From: JAGMES01 sp023128035
GTDB taxonomy: Bacteria; Bacillota; Halanaerobiia; DY22613
DNA length: 18,514 nt
Reading direction: 5' to 3'
Assembly (NCBI GenBank): GCA_030627905.1
Contig: DAOVRZ010000114.1
Span: forward strand, 1-18,514
In this document: positions 1 to 8,222 of the stretch, piece after piece
Layout of the letters: every line of letters starts with the position of its first letter
Position numbering within the stretch: the first letter of the stretch is position 1
Made by a program: the position numbers and the translations under genes
The notes under the pieces: model-generated
Database searches by the model: none
Seen by the model: only the letters and a program-made list of their open reading frames with translations
What the model was told of the DNA's origin: nothing

Positions 1-147
1 AATGCTTACAATGTATTTTTGCCCTCCATATCCTAGCTTCATAGCTTCTACTGCTGCATATTGTCTTTTATCTTTTTCTGTTAACGTATCATAATGTTTT
101 TTCATCGCTGCTTCAACTTTTACGGGATAATAATTTGCTAATTTCAT
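1..147 (-). CDS. Transposase N-terminus, ISAzo13-like, partial (runs off left edge)
   Basis: The first 49 residues are visible, reading MKLANYYPVKVEAAMKKHYD at the start and continuing through an LTEKDKRQYAAVEAMKLGYGG segment. This 'L-x-E-K-D-R-R-x-Y-A-A-x-E-A-x-K-L-G-x-G-G' pattern is what I recall from the N-terminal helix-turn-helix region of ISAzo13-type (DDE) transposases. The DDE catalytic domain lies outside the window, so the family call rests on the N-terminus alone. An in-frame ATG also exists three codons upstream (minus strand, 156). I prefer the ATG at 147 because an AGGA motif sits 8 nt upstream of it, whereas the motif touches the earlier ATG. The element reads away from, and abuts, a 5'-truncated defence gene on the plus strand. 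This suggests the insertion removed that gene's beginning. Confidence 0.6.
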   Translation of the reverse strand, partial: MKLANYYPVKVEAAMKKHYDTLTEKDKRQYAAVEAMKLGYGGQKYIVSI

Positions 148-175
148 TTTAGACATCCTTTTCTTTTTTTAAAAA

Positions 176-204
176 AGTATACAGTATTTTTCTTAATTTG
201 TAAA
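176..204 (-). promoter_or_regulatory. Sigma-A-type promoter for the left-edge transposase
   Basis: On the minus strand, TTTACA (204-199) and TATACT (181-176) are separated by exactly 17 nt. The start of transcription would fall near 169, about 20 nt before the transposase start codon. Both boxes are close to consensus. The call is by pattern only. Confidence 0.6.
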
Positions 205-234
205 GTTAATTTTTAGAATTGAGGAAATTATTAT

Positions 235-702
235 TTGTACATCCCTAATAGTTATCTATATCTGGCGTATTTTGTGATGCTCTGTTTGCTTGCTAAGTTT
301 TATAACAGTGAGGATCAATCTTTGACAACTCGTCAGTTTGTACCGATTGAAGAATTGGAAGAGACAGTTACACGTCATGTTGATAGGATATTGGAAAGTG
401 AGCCAGAAGAAGAGTTAAAGCTCAATTTAAGCAGTGTAGCTCAGATATGGCATGAGCTTCCTAAGATTGACGAAAAAAAGAATTTAAGAAGAGTAAAAAA
501 CAACCGGATCAGTTTTATATTGAGAGTATTGGACTTTTTAGAAAACGAAGGTCTGGTACAGGTTTTTGAAGATCATGAAATTAGGTTATTACCTAAGATG
601 GAACATCTAGTTGTGAAATATTATTTCCATAGTGAATGTAAGGAACATTTGTTAAAAATATTAGATAAATCCTTGCCTTTAGAATCAGGAATTATTAGAT
701 AA
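235..702 (+). pseudogene. Truncated JetB/MksE-like (DUF6063-type) subunit of a Wadjet-like locus
   Basis: An open frame of 155 residues lacks a convincing start. The only initiation codon (TTG 235) has no ribosome binding site, and a stop lies just upstream in frame at 220. The sequence starts mid-domain (YIPNSYLYLAYFVMLCLLAK, then FYNSEDQSLTTRQFVP) and continues into a helical, winged-helix-like region (about residues 65-155). This resembles the small accessory subunit that precedes the SMC-like ATPase in type II Wadjet loci, where the family is normally roughly 200 residues or more. That is recalled from the family, not computed. The missing N-terminus coincides with the neighbouring transposase end. 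The stop at 700-702 is followed by a G-rich ribosome binding site and the ATPase start at 720, the spacing of an original operon. An alternative is an unrelated partner of an SMC-like protein. Confidence 0.5.
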
Positions 703-719
703 GCAAAGGGGGATTCGAT

Positions 720-3700
720 GTGCCACGTATTAATCGTATCCGTGTGACAAATATTCAATATGACAGTGGAAAAAAGCAGTTGCCTGATATCACATTTCAG
801 CTTGATAGTCAGGATACTATCTTGCTTTTAGCAAATGGTGGGGGAAAAACATTACTGATTCAATTGGTGATGCAAACTATTTTGCCAAATGAAAAGATGA
901 ATATGATGAAGATTCGGATTTGACGATTGAGAGTTTGCCATTGGTTAAAAGTGCGGACCTTTTTAGCCGGGAAACTATAATTAGATATCAGGAGTTCAAG
1001 GATTGGATTAAAGAACATGGAGAATATAGGATTCATATTTTTGACCAAATTAGATCATATCAAGAACGCCTTAAACATTATCGCATCCTTCCAGAAGAGT
1101 GGAAAAATATTCGAGATACAAATGGCTCTGAAGGTGGTGTAGATAGATTTTTTGAAAAAAGCAAAACGACCAAGCAGTTACTTGATAATATGCTGATTCC
1201 TGGTGTTGAGGAAATGATCTTTCAGGATGAAAAGAGGAAAAAAGAGTTGTTTACTGCTTTTTCGGAATATCGAAACATGTTGCTTGAAATACCAATAATT
1301 AAGGCGAATATTAAGGATTTTGAAGTGATTAGGCAACATGCTGAGGCAGTTGTTGAAGAAGTTCAAAAGTTGGATCAGTTTAAACAGAAGTATGATGAAA
1401 AGACTAAGGAATTGATTCGTCTGGCAAAGACGTTTTCAGATTTTGAGAATGAAGCAAAACGTGCATTAGATGATTTGTTAAAAAAATTAACACAAAGCCA
1501 AATAGAAAAAACTGCACTATATTATTATAATCAGGCTGAAGAGGCTAAAAAAGAGGTAATAAACTATCAGAATAAGTTAAATTTGTTGGAACAATCTGAG
1601 CCAGAACTGCAAAAACAATTAATAGAAGTAAAACAACAATTAAGATTTGCCTGGGAAAAAGAAAGTGAACATTTGCAAAATAAACTTTTAACTATAGAGG
1701 ATCAGATAAAATCTTTAAATAAGGATTCAAAATTACTGCAAGATAAAATGGAAGATGCTAGAGGTCAAGATGATGAATATAGAGATCAATTAGCATTAGT
1801 TAAAGCCTAGTTTGAACGATATAAAGAAGTTAAAGCTGATTTACAAGATTATGTTTCAGAAGATGATATTTATAGTCCTGAAGAAGGATTGCAAGAGCAT
1901 GAAGATCAATTAGAACTTCATAAGGAAGAGAAGCTAAATCTGAAAAATAAGTTAAAAGAAAATCGTCTTCAAAGTGAACATTTAGAAGAACAGATTTCTG
2001 AAGAAGAAAAAATGGCTTATTTAAAACATCAACCATTACTTCCATATACGATTTTGATTGAAGAAAATCAGATAAACATTGTCAAATATGTAATGAAACA
2101 ATTTAAAGAATGGTCACATGATATTCCACTTTAATTTCTTGTAAAAAGTGATAAAAATTTAGCAAAAGAATATAGCACAGGTGAACTTTTAACACTTTGG
2201 GAAGAGAATCTATATTTATATCAACCAGAAATGATTCGTGTTTATACTTCTGATGAAGTTTTTAACCAATATTGAGATCAGATGGAAGAAAAGATTCAAG
2301 ATAAAGAAAAAATATTGCAAGAAGTAAGGTCTGAGGAAGAAATTTTTGCTCAATTAAAAGGGAAAGTCGAGGCTTTTTACCGCCGATATACAGAAAAGGA
2401 GATTGCTTCTTTAAATGAAGAGATTGAGCAATTGAATCAAAAGAAAAAAGAGTTGGATCAGAAAATTGAAGAAGGTATTAATAGAAGAGATCATCTAAAG
2501 AATGAAGATGAAAGTCAAAGAATAATCTTAGAAGAAACGAGAACTTTACTACTCAATGAAGAAAAGATAATTGAAAAGTTACAGGGATTTGTTACGCTCT
2601 ATCAAATGTACATTCCCAAAAAAGAAGAGGAAAATCAACTTGAACGAAAGATATCTCAAATTCGAGCACAAATTAAAAGATGGGATGAAGAAAATAGAAA
2701 AAATATTCAAAAGGTAGCAGATAAAAAGCAAGAAATAAAAGAAACTAATAAACAAAAAGAAGCTCATAAAGAAGATTATCGGAATTATGGGTTAGAAGTA
2801 ATAGAATCTTTTATAAATACTAGTGATTCATATGAAATGGTAAGACAAAATGTAGACACAATTAATAGTCGATTATATATAAAACAAACTGATTGGGCTA
2901 ATATTCAGACTTTATTGAATAAATTTCAAAAAGAATATGATGACGCTTTAAGATATATTAAAGAAATAGAGATTGAATCAGATTGGCTTTTTGAGCATCA
3001 TCATAAAGTTACATGGGAAGAAATTATTCATGCAAAAAAGTTAACTTTTGACCAACAGCAGGAATGTCAGAAACAAAAAGAGTACTGGGATCAGATCAAA
3101 ATTGATGTGGGTTCAACTGAAAGAGTGTGGGAAGATTCGGCTAACGATATCGAAAAAAAGTTTGAACGTTCACCAGCAGAATATTCATCAGTCTTGTATG
3201 AAGATGAGTATAAAGATGTTTGTAGGCAGATTAAACAGCTGAAAGATAGAAGAAAAATGCTGGCGCAGAAGATGAAAAGTAGCCGTGATTGGCAAAATGA
3301 AACTAATCAGACGTATGAATTAATTAGTCATAGATTAGATATAGAGTTAGAGCGCATTTGGAATGATGTGATTTCTTTATCTAATTATTCGTGATGTAAA
3401 AATGATTATGGAAGATCAGCGTTTGTATGATTATGATTTTGTTGAAACTCAGTTTTTGCGTATCTTTGAAGGTTTAGACCACTATCAAACTCAGTTTCAA
3501 CAAACTTTGCAAGAAAGTAATAAGAATATGAAACATCTTACTCATCTTTGCTTGCGTCGCGCTAAAACGATTTATGATAGTGTTATCGAGATTCCGAAAA
3601 ATTCAAGAGTTAAAATCTTCGGACATGATATCGAAGTGATTCGTATTAATTGGAAAATAACAGATGAAGACGAAAGTGAGAATAAAATATATTTATATTT

Positions 3701-4253
3701 GCAGCAAGTACTAAAAGATTTGCAACAGTGGAAGCAGGAAGGTAAAGATGATGATGAAATAGATCGCCGGATGGAAGAGATGTTAAAATCACGCAATCTG
3801 ATCAATGTGATGGCACCGATTGAAGAATGTAGAATTACGGTTTATAAGCCTCGCAAGGAATCAATTATTCGTCATCATAAACCTGACTATTCACCATGGG
3901 ATGAAGTTTCACGCTGGTCTGTTGGGGAAGAGTATAGTATTTATATAACTATGTTTATGATTATGATCAGTCATATTCGAAAAAAATTGGAAGGAAAACA
4001 TGATGTCTGGAAAGTGATCATGGCAGATAATCCTTTTGGCAGGGCTTCGTCACCGCATATATTAGAAACAGTTTTTCAGGTAGCAAAAGCAAATCGAATC
4101 CAACTTATTTGTTTTACTGCTCATCGACAGGATAATATTCTAAAGAGCTTTCCTGTTGTTTATAGTTTACAACTTCGAAATGCTTATGGTAAAGAAGTTA
4201 TGAAAGCAGAGCGAATGGAAGCAGGTTATTATAATTTGAGATCAATAACTTAA
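720..4253 (+). pseudogene. Decayed SMC-like ATPase, JetC/MukB/MksB type (Wadjet-like)
   Basis: About 1,180 codons of one protein are recoverable across broken frames. The N-terminus (MPRINRIRVTNIQYDSGKKQ) carries a Walker A variant LANGGGKT. A long charged coiled coil follows (about 1300-3390). The C-terminal part (3402-4253) has a signature-like WSVGEE and a Walker B/D-loop block reading MADNPFGRASSPHILE, then ICFTAH. These are hallmarks of an SMC/MukB-like head that clamps DNA. The start is GTG 720 with an AAAGGGGG ribosome binding site. Lesions: the frame changes near 900-920, with family segments expected after Walker A apparently missing; in-frame stops TAG 1808, TAA 2132 and TGA 2273; and a second frame change between 3371 and 3394. 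Coding continues through every stop, so this is decay, not separate genes. A functional Wadjet locus would also need JetA and JetD. Neither is seen. Confidence 0.72.
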
Positions 4254-4280
4254 ATTTTAAGAGAATAAGATTTGTGAATT

Positions 4281-4303
4281 GGGCCAACGTTGGCTCTTTT
4301 ATT
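4281..4303 (+). terminator. Palindromic rho-independent terminator after the broken ATPase gene
   Basis: GGGCCAACGTTGGCTC (4281-4296) is self-complementary over 16 nt with one G-U pair. TTTTATTT follows. It lies 28 nt after the ATPase stop codon. A near copy lies at 5099-5114. Confidence 0.7.
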
Positions 4304-4698
4304 TAAGTTAAATATTGATAATGAAAAATAAAATGAAACAATAAAAAACTAAAAGTAAGTTTTGCATATCTCAAAAAGCTGAGAATTTGTAAAAGATTCC
4401 ATTGATAATATCCCGGTTTTTGTTATTACAATGTTAGCTAGAAGACTGTAAAGAAATCAAAACCATAGAATAATTATAAAAAATATAAACTTTATATATT
4501 CAAAAAATATCTGAAATAGAGGACTTTTTGTGTCTATGTTGAAGTATAAATGTGGAATGCATAAAGAATTTTGAGAACAATAGATACTAAAATTTAAGAA
4601 TACAATGTATTTAAATTTGTATGTTTAGATATGAGGAATAATAGAAAAAATATAGTTATAGATTATATGATTTAGATGATAAAATAGTTGATAGTTGT

Positions 4699-4899
4699 GT
4701 GATTTTTGATTTTATTTTACAAGTAGGTCAAATTGGAATTACAAGAGATGAAAAACGAAAGATAAGGAGAATTGAAAAAAATTATTTTGTTATGGTTGAC
4801 ATCGAAATTAGAGAGAATCCTGTGCAAGAACTAGCAGTAACATTAGATTTTCTTAGTGAAGCTTCATTCAATAATTCTGATGAGCTTATTGATCAATAA
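4699..4899 (+). pseudogene. Decayed small gene of unknown function
   Basis: The frame is open for 66 codons from GTG 4699. In the same frame it reads back without interruption to 4648, where the segment KKYSYRLYDLDD is coding-like. Two consecutive stops (4639-4644) separate that from a possible original start ATG at 4621 (MFRYEE). The body (ending LDFLSEASFNNSDELIDQ) has an acidic, soluble-protein composition. I do not recognise the family. No ribosome binding site serves the GTG. It could be a remnant of an immunity or accessory protein, but nothing in the sequence proves it. Confidence 0.3.
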
Positions 4900-4910
4900 T
4901 AGTTAGTAAA

Positions 4911-5015
4911 ATGCAGAATACACTGGATTGTATTGATCTTCCTTATCGTGTAAAGAAACCAAGATTGATTTGGGCAGATTCGATTGATGATTATTATAAA
5001 AGTATTGATTCATAA
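4911..5015 (+). CDS. Short open frame, 34 residues, unknown
   Basis: ATG 4911 opens a 34-codon frame (MQNTLDCIDLPYRVKKPRLI, then WADSIDDYYKSIDS) directly after the decayed frame ending at 4899. There is no clear ribosome binding site. It may be the tail of the same decayed gene, displaced by a frame change. Function is unknown and expression is doubtful. Confidence 0.15.
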   Translation: MQNTLDCIDLPYRVKKPRLIWADSIDDYYKSIDS

Positions 5016-5098
5016 ACATTTAGATATAACTTTTCTGAATGCGGGATTTCAGTAGGTATTTTTTTGGTAGCAAGAAATAGGTATGTAAATGTAACTTG

Positions 5099-5121
5099 GG
5101 GCCAGCGCTGGCCCTTTTCTT
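5099..5121 (+). terminator. Palindromic rho-independent terminator, near copy of the one at 4281
   Basis: GGGCCAGCGCTGGCCC (5099-5114) is a perfect 16-nt palindrome followed by TTTTCTTT. It differs from the 4281 palindrome at four positions (A/G, T/C, T/C in matching places) and shares the flank 'TGTRA.TT'. The two are therefore probably copies of one element. It would terminate the short decayed frames at 4699-5015. Confidence 0.65.
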
Positions 5122-5213
5122 TATATATATATTGTTGAAAAGGTACTTTTTAGCTGAGATAATGAAGAAAAAAGCATTTATTGTTACACTAATTTTATAA
5201 TATATAAAAATGG

Positions 5214-5429
5214 TTGTTACACAAAAACATCACATTTTATGTTCTTTATAGGTGTATTTTACTTACTTTAGTAAATTTAAATGTAGAAAGATTAATCCAA
5301 GACAAGTTAAAAGTATATCAAGTTGGTTCACAAAAATTCGAAACACATAATTGTAATATAAGTAGAGCAATTGTAGCATTGATTCTAGACGTATTTACAG
5401 ATAAAAACAAGTTAGGGAGAAATTTCTAA
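5214..5429 (+). pseudogene. Decayed open frame of unknown function
   Basis: A frame of 71 codons begins at TTG 5214 without a ribosome binding site. The second half (VERLIQDKLKVYQVGSQKFE to ILDVFTDKNKLGRNF) looks like real protein. The first 20 residues look like translated AT-rich DNA. It is therefore best read as the C-terminal remnant of a lost gene. I do not recognise the family. Confidence 0.25.
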
Positions 5430-5524
5430 AAGGATGGATTAGTTTTTTGATAGAGGTTATGAATAGAATTTGTTATTAATCAATAGTATGATTTTATCAA
5501 ATAATTTAGTGAGGTTATAACTAA

Positions 5525-5635
5525 ATGAAAAAAATCATATTTTGGGGAAAAGATGAAAATGATGAAACAATACTGACAAACTTTGCAGAAAAATGCATTC
5601 TTCTCACCAATCGTTTCAAAGGGCTCTTAGTTTGA
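5525..5635 (+). CDS. Short open frame, 36 residues, unknown
   Basis: ATG 5525 opens a 36-codon frame (MKKIIFWGKDENDETILTNF...). GTGAGG lies 11 nt upstream, a weak and distant ribosome binding site. There is no recognised domain or membrane segment. It may be the truncated start of a longer gene, because coding-like but interrupted sequence follows. Confidence 0.25.
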   Translation: MKKIIFWGKDENDETILTNFAEKCILLTNRFKGLLV

Positions 5636-5767
5636 AATATAGTTTTTTTATCTCTTGAGATTTTAAATCACTTCTTATTATAGATTTATTATGCCCTGAT
5701 GAGTGTTGGGATAAGCTTTTATTAGGTAAAAAAAGACTCTGTTTTTAATATTTGGTGTGATACTAAG

Positions 5768-5796
5768 TAGATAATATAGTTTTATGGTGATATAAT
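5768..5796 (+). promoter_or_regulatory. Extended -10 promoter for the 5842-9839 gene run
   Basis: TATAAT (5791-5796) is preceded by TGA, an extended -10. A weaker -35, TAGATA (5768-5773), is placed 17 nt upstream. The start of transcription would be near 5803, leaving a leader of about 40 nt before the start codon at 5842. Confidence 0.55.
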
Positions 5797-5841
5797 GATA
5801 ATGGAAAAAATCAATAATTTAGAGATAAGAGGGGGACAATC

Positions 5842-6771
5842 ATGAGAAAAATTAATTTTAAAGTAATGTCTATACTTATGGTTTTGTTATTTATATGTTT
5901 TGGGAGTGTAGATGCTGCTCAGAGTGAAGTCGTTTGTTTTTTTCCTGAATGGCAGCAAGGTGATATGCAGAGATATAAATTTACAAAGCAAGTTTTAAAG
6001 AATGACATTATAGTTTCAGAATCAAAGACAACTTTTACAATCACAGTAATTGATGTTTTAGATGATGGGTATATTCTCGAATGGAAAAATGATGATATGA
6101 ATTTAACAAATATAGAACAAGATGATTTGAGTAAAATAATCTTGAAGATGGTGGATGGAGTAGTAACAAGATATAAAGTAGATGAATATGGAACTTTTGT
6201 AGAGTTTACAAATTTGCCTGAGTTAAAGAAAACTATGTATGAGATCAGTAATACAGTTGCCGAACAATTAGAAACAGATGAAGAAAAAAATCAGTTTAAA
6301 CAGTTTATGTCAATTATTTTAGGCTCAGATGAACAATTAACAGTTGTATTATCAAAAAGTATCTCTCTTCTCCACAACCCTTATATATATGGATATGAAT
6401 TTGAAACTGGAGAAGAGTATGTGGGAGAAGTGAGTTTACCTAATCCATGGGGAGGTCAACCTCTTTCCGGAATAATTAATATCACCGCATCATCTTATCA
6501 AGATAATATGAATGAAATAGTAATTAGTCAAATATTAGATAAAACAAAGTCAGCTGAAGTAGTTAATGATATAATTAAAACGTTATCCAGTCAGTTAGCA
6601 ACTATGAATATATCTGAAGATATGTTTATCGAAACTATTGAAATTAATGATGAAATTGTTAGTTTGTTTAAGGAAAATTCTAATTGGTTAAGTGAAATAA
6701 AATTAATTAGAACAGCGAAAATTTTAAATGACAGTCAAGTCGAAATCTATAATTTTGAGGCTATTGAATAA
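5842..6771 (+). CDS. Secreted protein of unknown function
   Basis: The protein has 309 residues. It starts at an ATG with a strong AGAGGGGG ribosome binding site 7 nt upstream. Residues 1-26 form a classical Sec signal peptide: basic start MRKINFK, hydrophobic core MSILMVLLFICFGS, and a likely cleavage after VDA. No lipobox cysteine is seen, so release or peripheral attachment outside the membrane is expected. The mature part is acidic, alternates predicted beta strands (WQQGDMQRYKF, TFTITVIDVL) with a helical middle (about 125-175), and has no catalytic motif I recognise. It heads a run of four co-directional genes and is followed after 28 nt by a metallophosphoesterase gene. The family is unknown to me. 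Confidence 0.75.
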   Translation: MRKINFKVMSILMVLLFICFGSVDAAQSEVVCFFPEWQQGDMQRYKFTKQVLKNDIIVSESKTTFTITVIDVLDDGYILEWKNDDMNLTNIEQDDLSKIILKMVDGVVTRYKVDEYGTFVEFTNLPELKKTMYEISNTVAEQLETDEEKNQFKQFMSIILGSDEQLTVVLSKSISLLHNPYIYGYEFETGEEYVGEVSLPNPWGGQPLSGIINITASSYQDNMNEIVISQILDKTKSAEVVNDIIKTLSSQLATMNISEDMFIETIEINDEIVSLFKENSNWLSEIKLIRTAKILNDSQVEIYNFEAIE

Positions 6772-6799
6772 GTGTATATTTTAGCAGGGAGATGATTTA

Positions 6800-7618
6800 T
6801 TGAGGTTTAAACTTTTATCTGGTAGAGCAATTATTGCGATTATGGTTTGTATTCTGATATTGATGGTTTGGTATTTTCAACGATATTCGATTTCGGTAAA
6901 AAGATATACAATTGTCGTTCCAAATTTACCAACAGAATTTGAGGGTTTTACAATTCTTCATTTAAGTGATCTACATAGTAAAGAGTTTGGTAAAAATCAA
7001 AGTTGGTTAATTAAGATCATTAATCAGGAAAATTTTGATGTGATTGCAGTAACGGGGGATTTGATAGATAAACGGAACCCAAGGATAGAACCTGCGGTGA
7101 AATTATTGCAGCATTTAAAGTCCAAACAAATCTTTTTTGTACCGGGTAATCATGAGTGGTGGGTTGATTTTCAAAGTAGAGAAGAATTAGAATCATTAGG
7201 TATAAATATAATGGAAAATAGTTCGTATAAGTTGAGCAAAGGAAATTCTCATATATGGATATTAGGCGTTGACGACCCATATTTAGGAAGAGATCGGTTA
7301 GATAAAGCTCTTAAAAATGTTGATGATTCTATGCCTAAGATTTTACTTGCTCACGCTCCAAATATTTTTTCTTCTGCTGTTCAAAATCAAATTAATTTAG
7401 TATTAGTCGGACATACCCATGGAGGGCAAATCAGGATTCCATTTATAGGGCCAATAATTGCACCAGGTCAGGGCTTTTTTCCAAAGTTTGATTATGGTAA
7501 ATTTGACTCAGGTTTTACCTCAATGATCATAAATGGTGGTTTAGGTGAAAGTGTTTTGCCAATTAGATTTAATATTAAACCAGAAGTAGTTTTGATTAAA
7601 TTAGTGTCAGAGGAATAA
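6800..7618 (+). CDS. Membrane-anchored metallophosphoesterase (YaeI/YkuE-like)
   Basis: The 272-residue protein belongs to the calcineurin-like metallophosphoesterase superfamily. One N-terminal membrane segment (about residues 10-26) puts the catalytic domain outside the cell, as in YkuE-type enzymes. All metal-binding blocks are present in order: HLSDLH (54-59), GDLID (86-90), GNHEW (116-120), AHAP (184-187) and GHTHGGQ (204-210). An active di-metal phosphoesterase is therefore expected. Homologues act on lipid-linked phosphate compounds such as UDP-diacylglucosamine-like substrates. The substrate here cannot be deduced. The start is TTG 6800, chosen because GGGAG lies 8 nt upstream and it begins just before the membrane segment. 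It is probably co-transcribed with the secreted protein before it. Confidence 0.85.
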   Translation: MRFKLLSGRAIIAIMVCILILMVWYFQRYSISVKRYTIVVPNLPTEFEGFTILHLSDLHSKEFGKNQSWLIKIINQENFDVIAVTGDLIDKRNPRIEPAVKLLQHLKSKQIFFVPGNHEWWVDFQSREELESLGINIMENSSYKLSKGNSHIWILGVDDPYLGRDRLDKALKNVDDSMPKILLAHAPNIFSSAVQNQINLVLVGHTHGGQIRIPFIGPIIAPGQGFFPKFDYGKFDSGFTSMIINGGLGESVLPIRFNIKPEVVLIKLVSEE

Positions 7619-7662
7619 ATAAAAAATGTCTAAAATATCTAATAAAAAGAGAGGTATATGTT

Positions 7663-8130
7663 ATGCAAATTATCAGAGGAGATTATCATTACATAGCTGA
7701 GTGCATAGCAATTGCAAAAGAGTTAAATGAATACTTCAATGAAGATGGAATGAATAAGATGAAGGATGATTTACAGAAGCAGTTACTTTATGTAGCTAAA
7801 AATTCCTTTAATTCCGAAGTAACAGGTTTTATAACTGTTGACAATCAAAGCACTAAAGTTGTAGAAATTTCATGGATGGCAATAAAGCGTGACTGCCAAC
7901 AACAAGGAATCGGAAAGGAGTTGATTAATCACGTTTTTAATGATTTAAAACAGGAAGGGGTAAGACTTTTAAAAGTAAAGACTCTTTCAGCAAATGTTGA
8001 TTATCCACCATATGAGAGTACAAGAAAATTCTATGAGGTAGTTGGATTCATCCTATTTGAAACAATTGACCCATACGAAGAGTGGGGTACAGGTAATCCT
8101 TGTGCAATTTATGTGAAGATATTAGATTGA
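7663..8130 (+). CDS. GNAT-family N-acetyltransferase
   Basis: The protein has 155 residues, the usual length of a single GNAT domain that transfers acetyl from acetyl-CoA to an amine. The pyrophosphate-binding motif A is clear as RDCQQQGIGKELI (76-88, matching Q-x-x-G-x-G). It follows a beta strand with VVEISWMAI and is itself followed by the RKFYEVVGF segment typical of the last conserved block. The start ATG has AGAGAGG about 8 nt upstream. It lies 44 nt after the phosphoesterase and in the same direction. The acceptor is unknown. Confidence 0.85.
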   Translation: MQIIRGDYHYIAECIAIAKELNEYFNEDGMNKMKDDLQKQLLYVAKNSFNSEVTGFITVDNQSTKVVEISWMAIKRDCQQQGIGKELINHVFNDLKQEGVRLLKVKTLSANVDYPPYESTRKFYEVVGFILFETIDPYEEWGTGNPCAIYVKILD

Positions 8131-8222
8131 TTTTAAGAAAGGGTGAAATTGATGAACTTTTAATGACTTTAAAAAGTAAGTTGGGAAAATGGTAGATAAT
8201 AAGAATTATTAGGAGGAGAAAT

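Larger units (their letters stand above)
4254..5841. other. 1.6-kb gene-poor, degenerate stretch
   Basis: No intact, recognisable gene lies between the broken SMC-like ATPase and the secreted protein at 5842. The stretch contains two related palindromic terminators, four short open frames without recognised homology (entered separately where supportable), and an ATG-led, signal-peptide-like start at 5162 that stops after 12 codons. The density of near-genes ending in early stops suggests several decayed small genes, not pure spacer. A promoter for the following operon occupies the right end. Confidence 0.6.

Noticed and set aside
1178..1366. Minus-strand frames inside the SMC-like gene (also 860-1048, 1830-2045, 2579-2767, 3572-3805) and inside other genes
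   Set aside because: They lie opposite clearly coding sequence, lack ribosome binding sites, and have compositions typical of antisense frames.
720..4253. Programmed frameshifting or stop read-through in the SMC-like gene
   Set aside because: Three different stop codons, two frame changes, an apparent deletion and a truncated partner gene together indicate decay.
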